A stretch of DNA of 64,000 nucleotides from Zarea fungicola (lineage: Eukaryota > Ascomycota > Sordariomycetes > Hypocreales > Cordycipitaceae). The stretch covers positions 172,391-236,390 of the forward strand of contig FWCC01000120.1 in assembly GCA_900169235.1 (NCBI GenBank). The letters are read 5' to 3'. Below are positions 22,471 through 34,800 of this stretch, in pieces. The notes beneath the pieces were generated by a model. The model had not been told where the DNA came from, did no database searches, and saw only the letters and a list, made by a program, of their open reading frames with translations. How positions within the stretch are numbered: the stretch's first letter is position 1; each line of letters starts with the position of its first letter. The position numbers and the translations under genes are program-made.

Positions 22471-25400
22471 GCCACCCGCGCCACAAAAAGAGAAAGGATT
22501 TTTGGTGTGTTCATTCGGACAACCTAGATCGGGGAACTAGGCCGGGAACCGTAAACTATTGGTGGCGGTGATTGTCATAATGGGGTTGTCGCCGCGCGCG
22601 TGATACAAGCATAACTAGTTTTTAGACCCTAAACAAGTGGCCCTATATGATGGCCAGATACACACACACTCCCACTCAAAAGCACACAACTAATTTGATG
22701 TACAGCAGGGAACAGGGGAGTTGCGAAAAGGAGAGGAGGCGAGAGGAGGGGGAGGACACTACGGGCTAGGCAATCCGTCAGCCGACCGATTCAATCAAGC
22801 CCCCAAAATTAACAAAGATTAACTAACAAATGACACTAAAGAAAGTACTCCGTAGCTTCCGTAGCGTACACCGTAATCAGCTGAGAGCAGTTTTGGGCCA
22901 AGGGTGCCAGAGAAAAGCGAGGTCCTGCGACTGGGCTGAGGGAGAGGTGGTGATGAGAGAGCCGCACCCCCCGTCGCCTTTCGGCTGCAACATTAAAACA
23001 ACCTAAATCCTCACCCCGAAGCCACCCTTTTGCGACGGGTGGGGATCTCTATGAAGCATGATTTTAACATTTGCTGAGAAAGAACTTGGTGTTTTTTTTT
23101 TTTTTTGCGCTCCTCGCCATTTAGAGCTTCGTCTCGTCCTCCTTGAATTTTGCGATCGTCAGAACAGAGTTGTGGCTTGTCACATCATCACAGACATGCA
23201 CCACACCATCCACGGAGACCGGCAACCGAAAGTAAAATAAAAATAAAACTGATGCGATGACAGCCGTTATTTTTTATTATTTTTTTTACGTGGCTTTTTT
23301 CTTTAATAAAAATTGGGCTGCATTTTTGCATAAACAGCCGTAAGGATCGCGTTGTATAAATTAGCATTCTTGATGTCACCGTATTTCTCTTTTTAAACCG
23401 CCTTCATAGAACATAGTTCAGACAGAACAAATTATACATATACCCCTCTCAGATAAATATCTTGGCAGTCCCCATTTGATCTTACAGGAAACGCAGAGTT
23501 AGATGGATGCACAAAGCCAAGTCGGACTTGGAGCGCTTGCACCGTGTCACTGGTGGCGGGAACCAGCAAGGCTCGGCATCCAATACCGTTTACGGACATG
23601 ATTGATCCCTTTGCTCGAATGGATTTCCTCTGAGAAAGATGGAATTATCATCAGCATCTGCATATAGTGTATCCTCGGCTAAATGTCATGTATAGAGTTG
23701 TCCGCAGCCATCCTGCCCCTGTTGCATAGCCGATGGCTTATGAAGAAAAAAAGCCTCTTCATCTATTCAGCTGCGGTATATTGTCTTTTTATTTCCTCGA
23801 ATCAGCAAGGACGACGGAAAAGGAAACCACGAGTCGGCTGGATTATGCCATACTTGGTGGCGCAAATCCTGCCAATTAAACTTGTCGCTCACTTCTTATC
23901 TTGGAATTTTCCGGGGGAGAAACGGGCCCCGTGATGACGATGCTGACGAGGTCATACGAAATACGGTTGGTTTGAGTAGGTAAAACAGGAGGCAGCCCGG
24001 TTGTGCCGTCCAGGTGGCGCTTTTTAAGTTAATCTTGGCTTTTTGCCTTGTTTTTACGCCTAAACTTGTATCGGTTACGATAGACAAATCCCACGTTGTG
24101 GCTGTTTCTTTTCCCCAACTCAGCGCCAACCACCGAGCAGCGTTCCATGCAGCAGCGTATTTTATAGAGCGATAAGCCAATCTGTAACTATCTATGGATT
24201 GCCGAGCTACAGAGGGGAGACCAGTGGAGGTAGTGGATAGTTGATATCCGCTCGGCTTTCCCATTACCGATAACAGCAAACTCCTGTAATAAGGACTTCA
24301 GTCTCTTGGCCTTGCTGCCCACTTTCAGCACAAACACAATGGTTGCCGATGGGCACAAGTGGGTGCTTCCTACTATCCCAGAAACCAAATTCAGTACAAC
24401 TCAGTAATTAGAGCATATTGCCTCATCTCTTTCCATCTGTCTTCGCCATGTCAACGCCAAGGGTAGAAGGTTGCATCGGGCTCATTGAACCTCACCCCCA
24501 CCACCTAAAGCTGAGGCTCAGGAGACCGCCCCAACCTTTTCTCTTCACTACAGAGCATACCAGCCCTGACGGTCTGCTCTATTTCGGGGCCGCTTGGCGA
24601 AAGAGCAAAGCCAGCCTTGGCTGCTCATTAGCTTCTCAATGCGCACTGCTAGCCACACAGTCAATCAGAGCAAGTTACATCGCGTGGAGACGCCGACGGC
24701 ACAGGCAAGAGAGAAGCCGCGACTTCTTGGTGCATTGCCCAGCCACTAACCAAGAAAAAATATAGCACGGGCAGGTGTGCGAACCCGCCCGCCAACTGGC
24801 CTCTCACCCTTAAAACGAAGCTTATTGCAATGCAAGCCGCTGCAAGACAGCAGGATCAGCAGCACGTGTACATAAACGAAGTCAGTGAGAAATAAAAACA
24901 GGCAGAGGGGGCGGTGGGGAGGAAATGAGCCAAGAGAATTGCGAGCACTTCCTGCATTTTCGTGGACATTTGGGAGGCGGATTTCCCCTCGGGCGGGAAG
25001 ATGCGAAACAGCGTCCACATATGAGCGGCCAAGAATCTAAGAGGAGGGCCATACTGCGCAGATCATGCCGCATCGCCCCTTCTCCTGCTCCAAATCTATT
25101 GGCAGTTGCCCGCGCCATTTTGTGAAATTCCGTCCTGTAGTCCCTTGGAGACAACCTAGTGGATTCGATGAGGAGACGATGCTATAGTTGGTCTATGATA
25201 TACTTTGGATTCTTGGTCCACTATGGAGTTTCGCCCGCGGGTTCATTACCTCATGAGAACCACTTGATTCTTCTGCACTGGCTTTGTTGCGATTGTTAGC
25301 GAATGTCTAACAGTTTAAGCTTCTTTCTTTCTGGGTCCCCAGGTGCAGGGAAGTGCAGAGACTATTGACTCACAATATCTTCAAGCCGCTTGGCATTGAG

Positions 25401-28400
25401 ACTAAAACTCATAGCTGCCGGGGCCTATGATTAAAACAAAGAGGAGCGAACATTCAAGGACCAGCGGGTGTAACAACACCACCTTTTTCATATATCTCCG
25501 CCACTTGACCTGTCTTTTGAAATTGCCACGGGCTTTGTTTCATTAACAATACACGCCCTGTAAGCGGGTTCGAAAAGCCACCGCCAAACTTCTGTCTTTC
25601 TCACGAAAAGAGCGCGCCACTGTATCGCAACATCGATGGACGGACTGGGCCTTTCCGTGTTCCAATCGGCACTCCGCAACCCTCCTTGGCTTTTTCCTGA
25701 TGAACAGAGGTATATCAGCAGTAGTATTACTACTGAAACACCTGCATATTGTGGCTTAATCCAAGGCCAAGTTGCGGCCCGATTTCTCCAACGACGGACA
25801 ACTAGTAAAAGTTGACATATCCCTTCTTCATGTGACCTGCTGGAGGGGGCGTGTGTCACAGAATGGAAGGGAACAAATTCCGCTCGGCTCGGTGACATGC
25901 TCGGTTTTCTCCATAACCTCTCTTGTTGTGTACCGATTTAGCTAGTATATATGCCGCCGAGTTGCGAATTGCATGGACCAGCCAGTCAATCCATCCCAAG
26001 ATTGAAAGGGTGCCAGCGGACAGCATGCTCCAGTGTCTGCGGAGTTTGCACCAAACCTGAACGATGAACTGGTATCTTCCGTCAAACTAGCTAAAATTAA
26101 TACCCCCTTATGCCATCCCCTACCAATCGCACAAAAGTCCCATGTTATTCTATAATTGCAAAAAATGTTTTCGCTGCCGGCGTCTTGGCCGCCCCCAACG
26201 GCACGTATGACAGGAACTGGGGACATGATGGCTGCAGATATCTCTTGGCAGCGGCTCGGCGATTGTAGCTGCGCTTTACAAAACCGCAGCCTCATTGTTT
26301 TATTGTAACATAATTTCGTCTCAGAGTTTAAAACGCGTGGTGTGCGTCGAGCAGACGCCACCCTCATTTTCCTCGACTTCAGTTTGCCAAGTCTTGTCCA
26401 GACCGTTTTGCTGTATCTGCAAGGCCACTTTTTTTTGCTGAGCAGTGCTCTACCGGGGAATGCCAAACCATTCATCAAAGGTTCCTACAAGTTGTTATGA
26501 AATCCATTTCAGCTTGGGGGCCACAATATCCACCTCGCCAAGATGCTGCTGTGGGCGGTGATCCGCAGCCCATCTATAGGCCACGGTTTACATGGGTGGA
26601 TGCGTTTCCCGTAACAGCCTCAAGAGGATACTCTTGCGAAAGCCGCATGGCTGCTTACGGATGTATGCCACGAGTGATTGCGTTCGACTCATCCAGCATC
26701 CCAATTCGAGCAATACACGCAATCCATGGCTTCAAACACGTATTGGTATTGTGAAGATTGGGCGGCCGGCGGCTGGCCACGGTTCTGACTGGTTCATCAC
26801 AGCTATCAGGCAAGCTGCCATGCACGACAGGGCCCTCTTTGTTTACTGAATTATCCGTCTCCAGTTTTCGATTTCATAAAATTATTCGCTACGGTGCTGC
26901 TGTCGGTCTATGAAATATGGATCGGGTCTACTGCATTACAAAGCGACGGCCTGTTTATCCACGACTGTGCATGCATGGCAGCTTGGCACCATGCCTATGA
27001 CGTGCACTTCATGAAGTCGAATTACAGAGGCAACTAAGCAGTGGATGATGATCATTTCATCTCAACTAAAGGTATACCCATTAAATTGCTGAATCGACGA
27101 ACGGCTCTTTTTGTCTCATCTCGGGGGCGGAGAAATAGACACGGCGTGGAGACGACGAGGTGGGAGGCGAGCATGGAGGGGCGTGTGTTGCACACAAGTG
27201 GCGATGGAAGCCCAATTTTGACGGGCAGGCACGAATTACCCCGACTGGCTGTTTTCAAGTGTGGGTTTTCTGTTACATTCAGCTCGGTAACATCAGAATG
27301 AAACATTGCGTGGCTGGGTTGGGGGACAAGGTATGGTACGGTTACGGCGAAGACCGTGGCCTCGCCTTTCCGCCTCGTTCCTCTTTTTTGTCACTTTTTT
27401 TTCCCTCTTCGGGACCAAGTTTCCGCTTCTTTCTGTACTTATTCCGCAATTTAAAAAAAATCGTACACATGCCCCATTTTCCTTCGTCTTACGCCTCTCT
27501 CTGTATGGGATAAGGTCACAAGCGGACTGGCGATCAAATGAGTTTTGACTCCCCCGACGCGTAAAGAGCATGAATTAAAATATTACTCTCAGTTTGAAAC
27601 GATAAGCAATGACATATTCTCGGGCATGACGGACTGTAAACGCCATGCGGGATTCGGTAGTCGTTGGGCTGCGGCGTTACATGCAATGGCAACAGAGTGG
27701 GCGTACTGCGACAGTAGATCCCGTTGGCTAGAGACACGAGAGGACATATTCTTCTGCCGGTAGTTGCGCATGGCTTCTGTAACACTGCATTCTGGGATGG
27801 GGTCTTTGCATGTAAGAAAGAGCCTTATTCAAGTCACTTGATTTTGTAAAATCAATAATAATAAATGGCGCAGCCTGACGCAAGAGTGCACACACGGGGT
27901 GAGGTTCTCGGCCCGTGGTTCCCCATATACAAAGTTTGGGCCATTACAGCTGCCAAGCTATTCCAGAAGAGACCTGATAATTCTGTGTCGTATAAGAAAA
28001 TTAAGGTGTATATTTCATAGTCACGAAATTCTAGGATTTGTCCTCGTACTTCTTGTGAGAAGCCCTGCCCCGGCAAGTTACAACCGGCGACCTCTCGACA
28101 GCTTGCATACTACACAGAATGACAACCCAACCCCGAATACATACTCTTGATTAAAGCCCAGTGAATGTAATAGTTATATGTTTAAGATTCTCATTACTTT
28201 TGACAGTAGCCTACCCAACTAATAAGCGATTTCCCGGCAAACTCCCGCCTGTGTCTTCGCGACGGTTGCGGCTGGCCTTGTTTATGACTGATGCAGGACC
28301 GAGTCTAGATAATTCAGTGCTGCTCTTCGCAGCTGCATATGACGGCATATTTACATGGTTAGAGTTTCAGTGTAATGTTCTTGGACCTTGCAGGATGGGG

Positions 28401-29738
28401 CCTGTTCGTTGCACACCTCGACAATGAGGAAAGCTATCTCAGGTCGCCTGTCTCCTCTCATGTATCAACTAACGATAGTATAGATAGAGCCAGGCTAAGT
28501 AAAAACTTAATTCGCCTTTAAGCACTACCCATTGTTACGGTGTGCGTGACAGTAAGTAGTATACTTGTTAAGAGCAAGAATAGCTCTATGAAGTAGTAGC
28601 ATGCGTGATCGAGGAGTGGACTTTGTGCAACAGCGAGTAGAGTCAATACTCACTGGACGGACCATGCGGCACAAAATGAGAGCATAAAGTATCTCTAGTA
28701 TTAAAGTACTACGCATCAGCCCCTTGGACGTTTCGGCGCTTCCAATGAAACCTACGCCTCTTCTCCAATTCTAGCGAACATGTGCATCCTCGTTCGGCAG
28801 ACAGCAAACTGGACAAGTGTTATCATGTATTATGTATTTGACAAGGAAATATTATTACCATCTTATCATAAGAATTTTGTCCTCCATATATCCCGCAGTG
28901 AGACGGTTTGCTTCACTTGTATCCTATGTATCCCATTCCAAAAACCCTTCCATGTCCGCCCACAGTAGAGAAAATCCGCCACAAAAGCAGCAGCCCTAGC
29001 AGAAGTTACGCCTAAATAAAAAATCCTTCAAGCATTAAATGAGAACCACGAGAAGAAAGTTGAAACTAAAAAGGGGGTATAAAATGCCTATTTCAAGAGA
29101 CCCAAGGAAATCACGAACCATTCCAAATCCCTCAACCACTACAAAGTGCAACGATGCAAAAATCATCCAACTTTGCTGAAAAATGCTACTCGCAATTGCG
29201 TGATGCACAAAACTGACGCCATCGCCAAAAGATTCCATATCAGAGAAGCTCAACTTTGAAGCATCAAGGAAAGAAAGATTGCTGGTCGTAAAAGAGTGGG
29301 GCCAGCAGACACACCGCCAGTGTCAGAGAGACAAGATCAAAACTTCTATTCGATCGAAATGAGATGAAGGAGAGCAGCGGTTGCGCCCGCATGAGCAGTG
29401 CCGAGCATGCATATTTGCTCTGGTGATGAATGTCAATCTGATTAGGATTTGGGATGCGCCTTGTCCGAATTAGGAAACGGGCCGGTCGCATACGCGGCTC
29501 TGATTGGCTGTGGGGCTTCCGCCTGACTTTGGCTCGCGACGGCGCCAAACTGCCAGGAAATCATGAGAGGTCACCTGTTCGAGACCAGTCGCCCTCTGCT
29601 TTAGCTACCTTTGCCCACGAGACAAAAACTCGGCGCTTGCCCACCAGAGCCGGCGACCAGAAAGATCCTTCGTCACGGCTTCATGCTCCGTCATGAAGCG
29701 CCGTTGGAGTTTCGCGACCAATCTTCACAAAACGGCGT

Positions 29739-31892
29739 TTATGCGCGCGAACCGCCGTCGCCGTATGGTGCACCCGTATACATAGGCGGCGCGCTGTGTC
29801 CATGCTGTGAGGACATGCCAGAATAACTCTCGGCATAGCTGGCCGGTGCCGGATCCCAACGCGGAGGAGTCGCCGTCGACGGGTTGTGACTGATCGGTGT
29901 ATGCAGTCCGCTGTTGCCGTAACTGCCAGTCGACACTGTTCTGCTGTCATATGTGCTTACAGCAGGTAGAGCGTTGGTGTTGATTCGCATGGGAGGTGGT
30001 TGGTGAGGACTGGGATTGCGCATATTAGGGCTCATCGTGCGTCCAACACTCGGGTAGGTAGCCGTCGTGTAGGGTGCCCAGCTGGCTTGGGAGCCTGTCA
30101 AAGATCTAGGGGATGGGATAGTGTCATGGTGATTCGAGTTCATCGAATATTGGCTGTGTGGATCACCGTGGTGCGACGACATGCTTGAGTGCGATGGCAT
30201 GTGCTGCGGTGCGGGCGGTGTTGGCAGCGGCGCGTATGGGCCAGGGTTCATCGGCCCAGTCATTTGCTGTGGCGGCATTTGGCTGCTTGGGCTAGCACTG
30301 TACTTGCCGATAATCTTCTTCAGCGCTCCTTCGAGCACCTTCCAAGGGAATACCTTGACGTCCTTCTCGATGTTACGAGGTTTGGGGTTCGGGAAACCCA
30401 TGATGAGCTTGAAGAACTCCTCGCTATCCTGTTTGGCTTTTGAAACTGTGAGAGGGTGGAATCCTTCGAGGTTACGACGAATACGGTTCTTTTCCTCAAC
30501 GCTGAACCTATTTGGTGCTGCGACGAGCTGCTCAAGGAGCTGGATAGTGTCTACTGACGTGACAAAGCACTCATTTCTCTCGGCCCAGTAGATGCATGAG
30601 ACGCAGATGCTCTGTTGTGGTCGCTCGTTCAAGGGCACTGCTCTGAAGCTTGCCGTCAAGGTAGATCCATTCTGTGTCTTTTTAAAGACGACAATACGGC
30701 GGCGGGTTTCCCACTCTTCCTGTGTCCAGTTCTCCACCATAGTATCGAGTTTCCCTTGAATTTTGAGAATGGCCTTGGTCGAGTAGAGGGAAATAGCGGC
30801 ATATGGGCCACTGGCACTGCTGCCGCTTGTGATGGTGCTCGTGCGGATGAGTTGAGGGGCGTTGCCGGAAGGAGGTTGAATCGAAAGCGGTGTTAGACTG
30901 TTTCTTCCTCCAACATTATCGAGGCCGCCCATAGAACTCCTAGTACTGCCAAGGGGAGTGTTGAACCCATTCCACCCAAGGGACCGGCGCTGGTAGCCGT
31001 CGGCAAAGTTGCTCGTTCTATATGTTGTAATCATGTCGTTGTTTGACTGGGGGAATGAAGTAGCATAGGGACTAGTCTGTGACGAATAATCGTAACTATT
31101 TGTAGGCGCATCTGTTGGTAGCGGTGCCTCGCTGGATTTCGGCGATGGTCCCTGCTGATCGAGGTGCGTGCCCGGCGCGCCACCTTCAATTTTTGGCATC
31201 TTGTCTGGTCTCGTGACGCCATTATCTCCAGACCCTTCGAGGTATTGAAAGCTGCCTGCAACAGTCCTTGAAATTTCGTCGCCAGATGGCCCTTCGATAA
31301 CTAGTGACAAAGGCACGTTGCTGGAGCTGCAGCCCGTGACTAGCAGCTGTGGTGCGTCCGCGCTGCACGAGTATATGAAGCCTGAGCTGTCCTGTGTGTC
31401 TCTTGCCACGTCTTGCATGGGACACTTTTCGGAACCAAACTGTAGGAAGAAATACGGCATCGGAGACGACATCGAGAACAGATCATACTGTGCCGAAATT
31501 TTAATATACACCTTTGTTCCAAAAATCCCTGAAGCCGGTTGGCATGAAACCACTGTTGGCCCGGCGGGCATGTATGGTGCTACGGCATTGTTGGAAGCAA
31601 ATGATTGTTGGTTGAGCTGAGCAAACTTGTCGGCTTGCTGCGACGAGAAAGGTTGCTGGTATGGCTCGAGTGTGGCGTCTTGGTATCTCGGTTGGTCGTA
31701 GCCTATCGTTTGTTGTATTAATATTTGCTTTCCCAGAGTTCTGCACACCTATGGAATTATCGCATCCACACCAAGACTTCACAGGCACCAAGACACACCT
31801 CAGCTAGTGTGTGTCGGTGCCAACTGTGATTCGATCAAGCGTTGCAACTTACCAGGTATCGACGGCAGCGAGGGTTTGCTGTAGGCTGCCAT
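29739..31892 (-). CDS. medA: MedA (Medusa/Ren1/Acon-3) developmental transcription regulator
   Basis: Two exons, 31892-31853 and 31702-29739, give 667 aa. Exon 1 encodes only MAAYSKPSLPSIP plus one base; a 150-nt GTAAGT...TAG intron follows, and the frame resumes as GYDQPRYQDATLEP. Residues about 60-170 (PTVVSCQPASGIFGTKVYIK ... GSFQYLE) look like an IPT/TIG-type beta domain. The diagnostic central block, about residues 323-482, contains ILKIQGKLDTMVENWTQEEW, SICVSCIYWAERNECFVTSV and LEGFHPLTVSKAKQDSEEFF, which I recognise as the Medusa-family core. The C-terminal third is low-complexity Pro/Ser/His/Tyr-rich sequence. Family members (medA in Aspergillus nidulans, REN1 in Fusarium, acon-3 in Neurospora) control conidiophore development and act in the nucleus. 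The 3' end lies near a gene-poor region and the upstream side is also empty, which fits the long leaders known for this family. Ordinary for the family in length and architecture. Confidence 0.88.
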
Positions 31893-34800
31893 GTTGTCGC
31901 TGGGCGTAGAGCTGATACTTCAGTTTCTGTCTGAGTCCCGTGAATGGAAGTAGTTCGTTATACAACGGAGAAAGGCTGGCCACTCTCGCGTAGCGTGTTA
32001 CCAGCTGGCTATCTGTCTGAGAGTACTAACTGTCAAAGGTGGTTTGGTCAGCTACGGGCCTGGCAGGTTGACGCAAAGACTCAGCAGAAGGAGGCGCCAA
32101 CAAGATCTATGCTTGCATAGGCATCCATCATTCGACAGGTCTCTTCTGTCGTCTATCATCTGTGAATGAACTTACATGCAAAAGTACTTGGCGCTCGTGG
32201 TCGTTACCAAAAGGGAGGAGAGTGTCGTAACGGGTATTGTCGAAGGGAAAAAGAATGAAGAATGTAAAAACACTGTCTTGGGATAGAGAAGTGGCTACTC
32301 GAAGAGTTTAAACCAGGTCTCGACGAGGTCTAACGGGAGGGGATCAGTCAAACTAATAGGGTTCCCTCACATCTAGTGCCTTGTGTTCGGAGATTTGATA
32401 TGCGACAGACCCAGAAGTAGGTGAGGCTGGTGCGTGTGCTCTGCAGCGTCGACCTGCTTGTGATGCCACGCTAGTTTCTTCTTTCTCTCGTAGGAGAGGG
32501 GGCTGGGTGAGACAGTGTATGGGTCCCAAGAGCTGTAAATGGGACGGGGTAAGGTCCTAGCAGTGGCGGAGGGCGGTTCCGATCCAAGCCAGAGACACTG
32601 GCATTCCAAGAAGAGAAGATCAGTCCACGAAGTTGGGAGGTCGCTTTCCTCTTCGGCATAGGCTCTCTCAAATGGGAGAGGCGGTGTCTGAACTGAGGTG
32701 TGCGGATCTGGTGGTTACTGTCTTATTGGCCCAGGCACAGTTCGAGTGGGCAGAGAATTCCTCGGGGGCTGGTCTCGGGAAGCAGCAGAGTAGAAAGATG
32801 TGTACGATGGGACGAGTACCGCTTCTTCTCTGCATGATAGGCCTGGGTCAGCATTCGTTCTTATCCCCCCATTACTCCATCGCTCACTCCTAGGTCGTGC
32901 CGCGTCGATTTCCACAAGCGGCAAGGCTGGTTGCAAGTAGCAAGGGCAGGACGGAATGGAAATTAGAATGGAGATCCTACTCACATATCAGAGATGAGCA
33001 GCGAGCCGCTGGGAATCAACTAGAAAGCGCGCTTGCAATCGATGTTTGCTTGGGTTGCAGTCGCCGCCTCGTCGCCCAGGCGCTGTGGAGTCGGGATGCT
33101 GCAAGTACAAGGCTATTCAAAGGGAGGGAAATGAATGTCAGCGGCTTGCAATCATAGCAGTAGCTTAAAATTCGTAGCTAAATCGTATGGCGCTCCAACA
33201 CACAGTCTTGACAGGATTGGAAAGTAAGGCCCAGGGAGAACAAAGCCAGGTCGGGAACAGCATAGACTGGTCGAGGCAGTGGGGTTGGAATAGCACTGAG
33301 ATTCAGGAGAGTCAACGTCTCGGGCGAGTTTGTGGGTATCTCGAGGATGTTGGGAAGGAGAAATTCGGGCAACACGAGGGGATGCTTTCTTTTTGCAAAT
33401 AGGATGGCGCTATGCAAGTGTTTAGCCCGCCTTGCGTCAGGACGGGGAGGATCCAGTTGGACAGTTGGACGTGCGCCTGGACAAGACAGGCTTGTAATGA
33501 ACAAGAGCGGTTGACTTTAAATAATAGCAAGGAGAAAAAGTCGCAGCTCAAAGGGCCTGCCTACTTATGAGCACAAACCAGCTCCGCCGGGACAGTGTAG
33601 TAGAGACCAAGCCAGCCAACCCATCAGACGCGAGCTGTTTATTAGGGCGCCGATGGGAAAACGAGCGCCACCCATCGCCCATGGGAGGGGGGACAAGGTA
33701 TCCCATGTACCATGTACAGATCATTGCTTGCCAGGCTAACTAGACTGCGAGAGCCACTCTCGTCACTTTTGCTCTTGACCTTTCTCAGTCTTGCTGCATC
33801 CACTCTGGTCCCTGTTTGGTAGCCAAGCTGTGCCGTGCGCCAGACTAGGACAGCAAGACGGAGCCAGGTCTGCCATGACAAGATGATGACCGAGGCCAGG
33901 CTCCCCGGTGCGGGTACACTGTCAAATGCTTATCCGTGCTCCCGCTGGCGCGGCCACCGTTGAGATGCGAGATAGCTCTGAGCTTTTCAGAGGGAGTATG
34001 CAAGGGTAACTAGCAAAGGGTGACAGGCGGCACCAGACAGGGGATATCTGGGCTTGACTAGCTCAGCCATGGAGTGGAGAGGGTGGGAATCACAAGGATC
34101 CCACCCTCCCAAGCTAAACTTTACTGGTAAATCCCACCAGTACGAGGAGCTTGTATTTTAGTGATTGCTATTGTTGGCAATCTTTCAAGCCCCATTAGTA
34201 GCTAGTTGCTGCTGCGCTGACAGAGAGTTGGCTAGCCTCGAGCAGAGGTTGTACAACTCTCCTACGATAGCAAGAGGTAGTATTTTGTATGGTAATGCGG
34301 TCGTCCTTGAGTCTGCCATCCCAAAATGCCCGCTTGTTATTGGTAGTGACACACATCAATGACCTTAAATTTCGAGCCAAGCTTGATCTGCCCCAGGCTC
34401 CACAAGAAGAAAGCGTCAAGCACATACTGGTAGTCCCATAGTTTCCCAAAAAGAGATTCTTCATCCACACAAAAGCCACCCATCTGTGCGGAGATTGGCC
34501 AAGGTACGCAGTGCTGCGGAGCATGTGCTTTTGCCTTGGCTCTTGTTGCTTGAGATGTTCCTTTCGCATCTGAAAGGAAAGGCAAGAGCACCAGTAACAG
34601 TACCGACATTATTTCTTCTAGTGGAAAATAGGGATTCAACCTGCACGATAGCTCGATAGAGAGCCAAGAGGCCACTTGGCTAGCGCATCTCGGACTGGAA
34701 AGGTGCGCGCCGTCCTGGGAGCAAGCCCAACCGGCTACTCGCCGTATAAAACCAGGGTGCTTGAGAGATCAACAGACCAACTCCACCTAGCGTCCTTCCC

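Larger units (their letters stand above)
20932..29738. other. 8.8-kb gene-poor region between bZIP and medA
   Basis: No recognisable exon on either strand. Open frames up to 178 codons occur (for example minus strand 25942-26478), but they have no domain, no coherent splice structure and overlapping frames on the other strand. Two perfect hairpins lie close together at 22333-22356 and 22446-22470, and a TACTCCGTA motif is at 22846-22854. Confidence 0.5.

Noticed and set aside
25942..26478. 178-codon minus-strand open frame
   Set aside because: Longest frame in the gene-poor tract, but it lacks any domain or splice context. A frame of this length is expected by chance in this much DNA.
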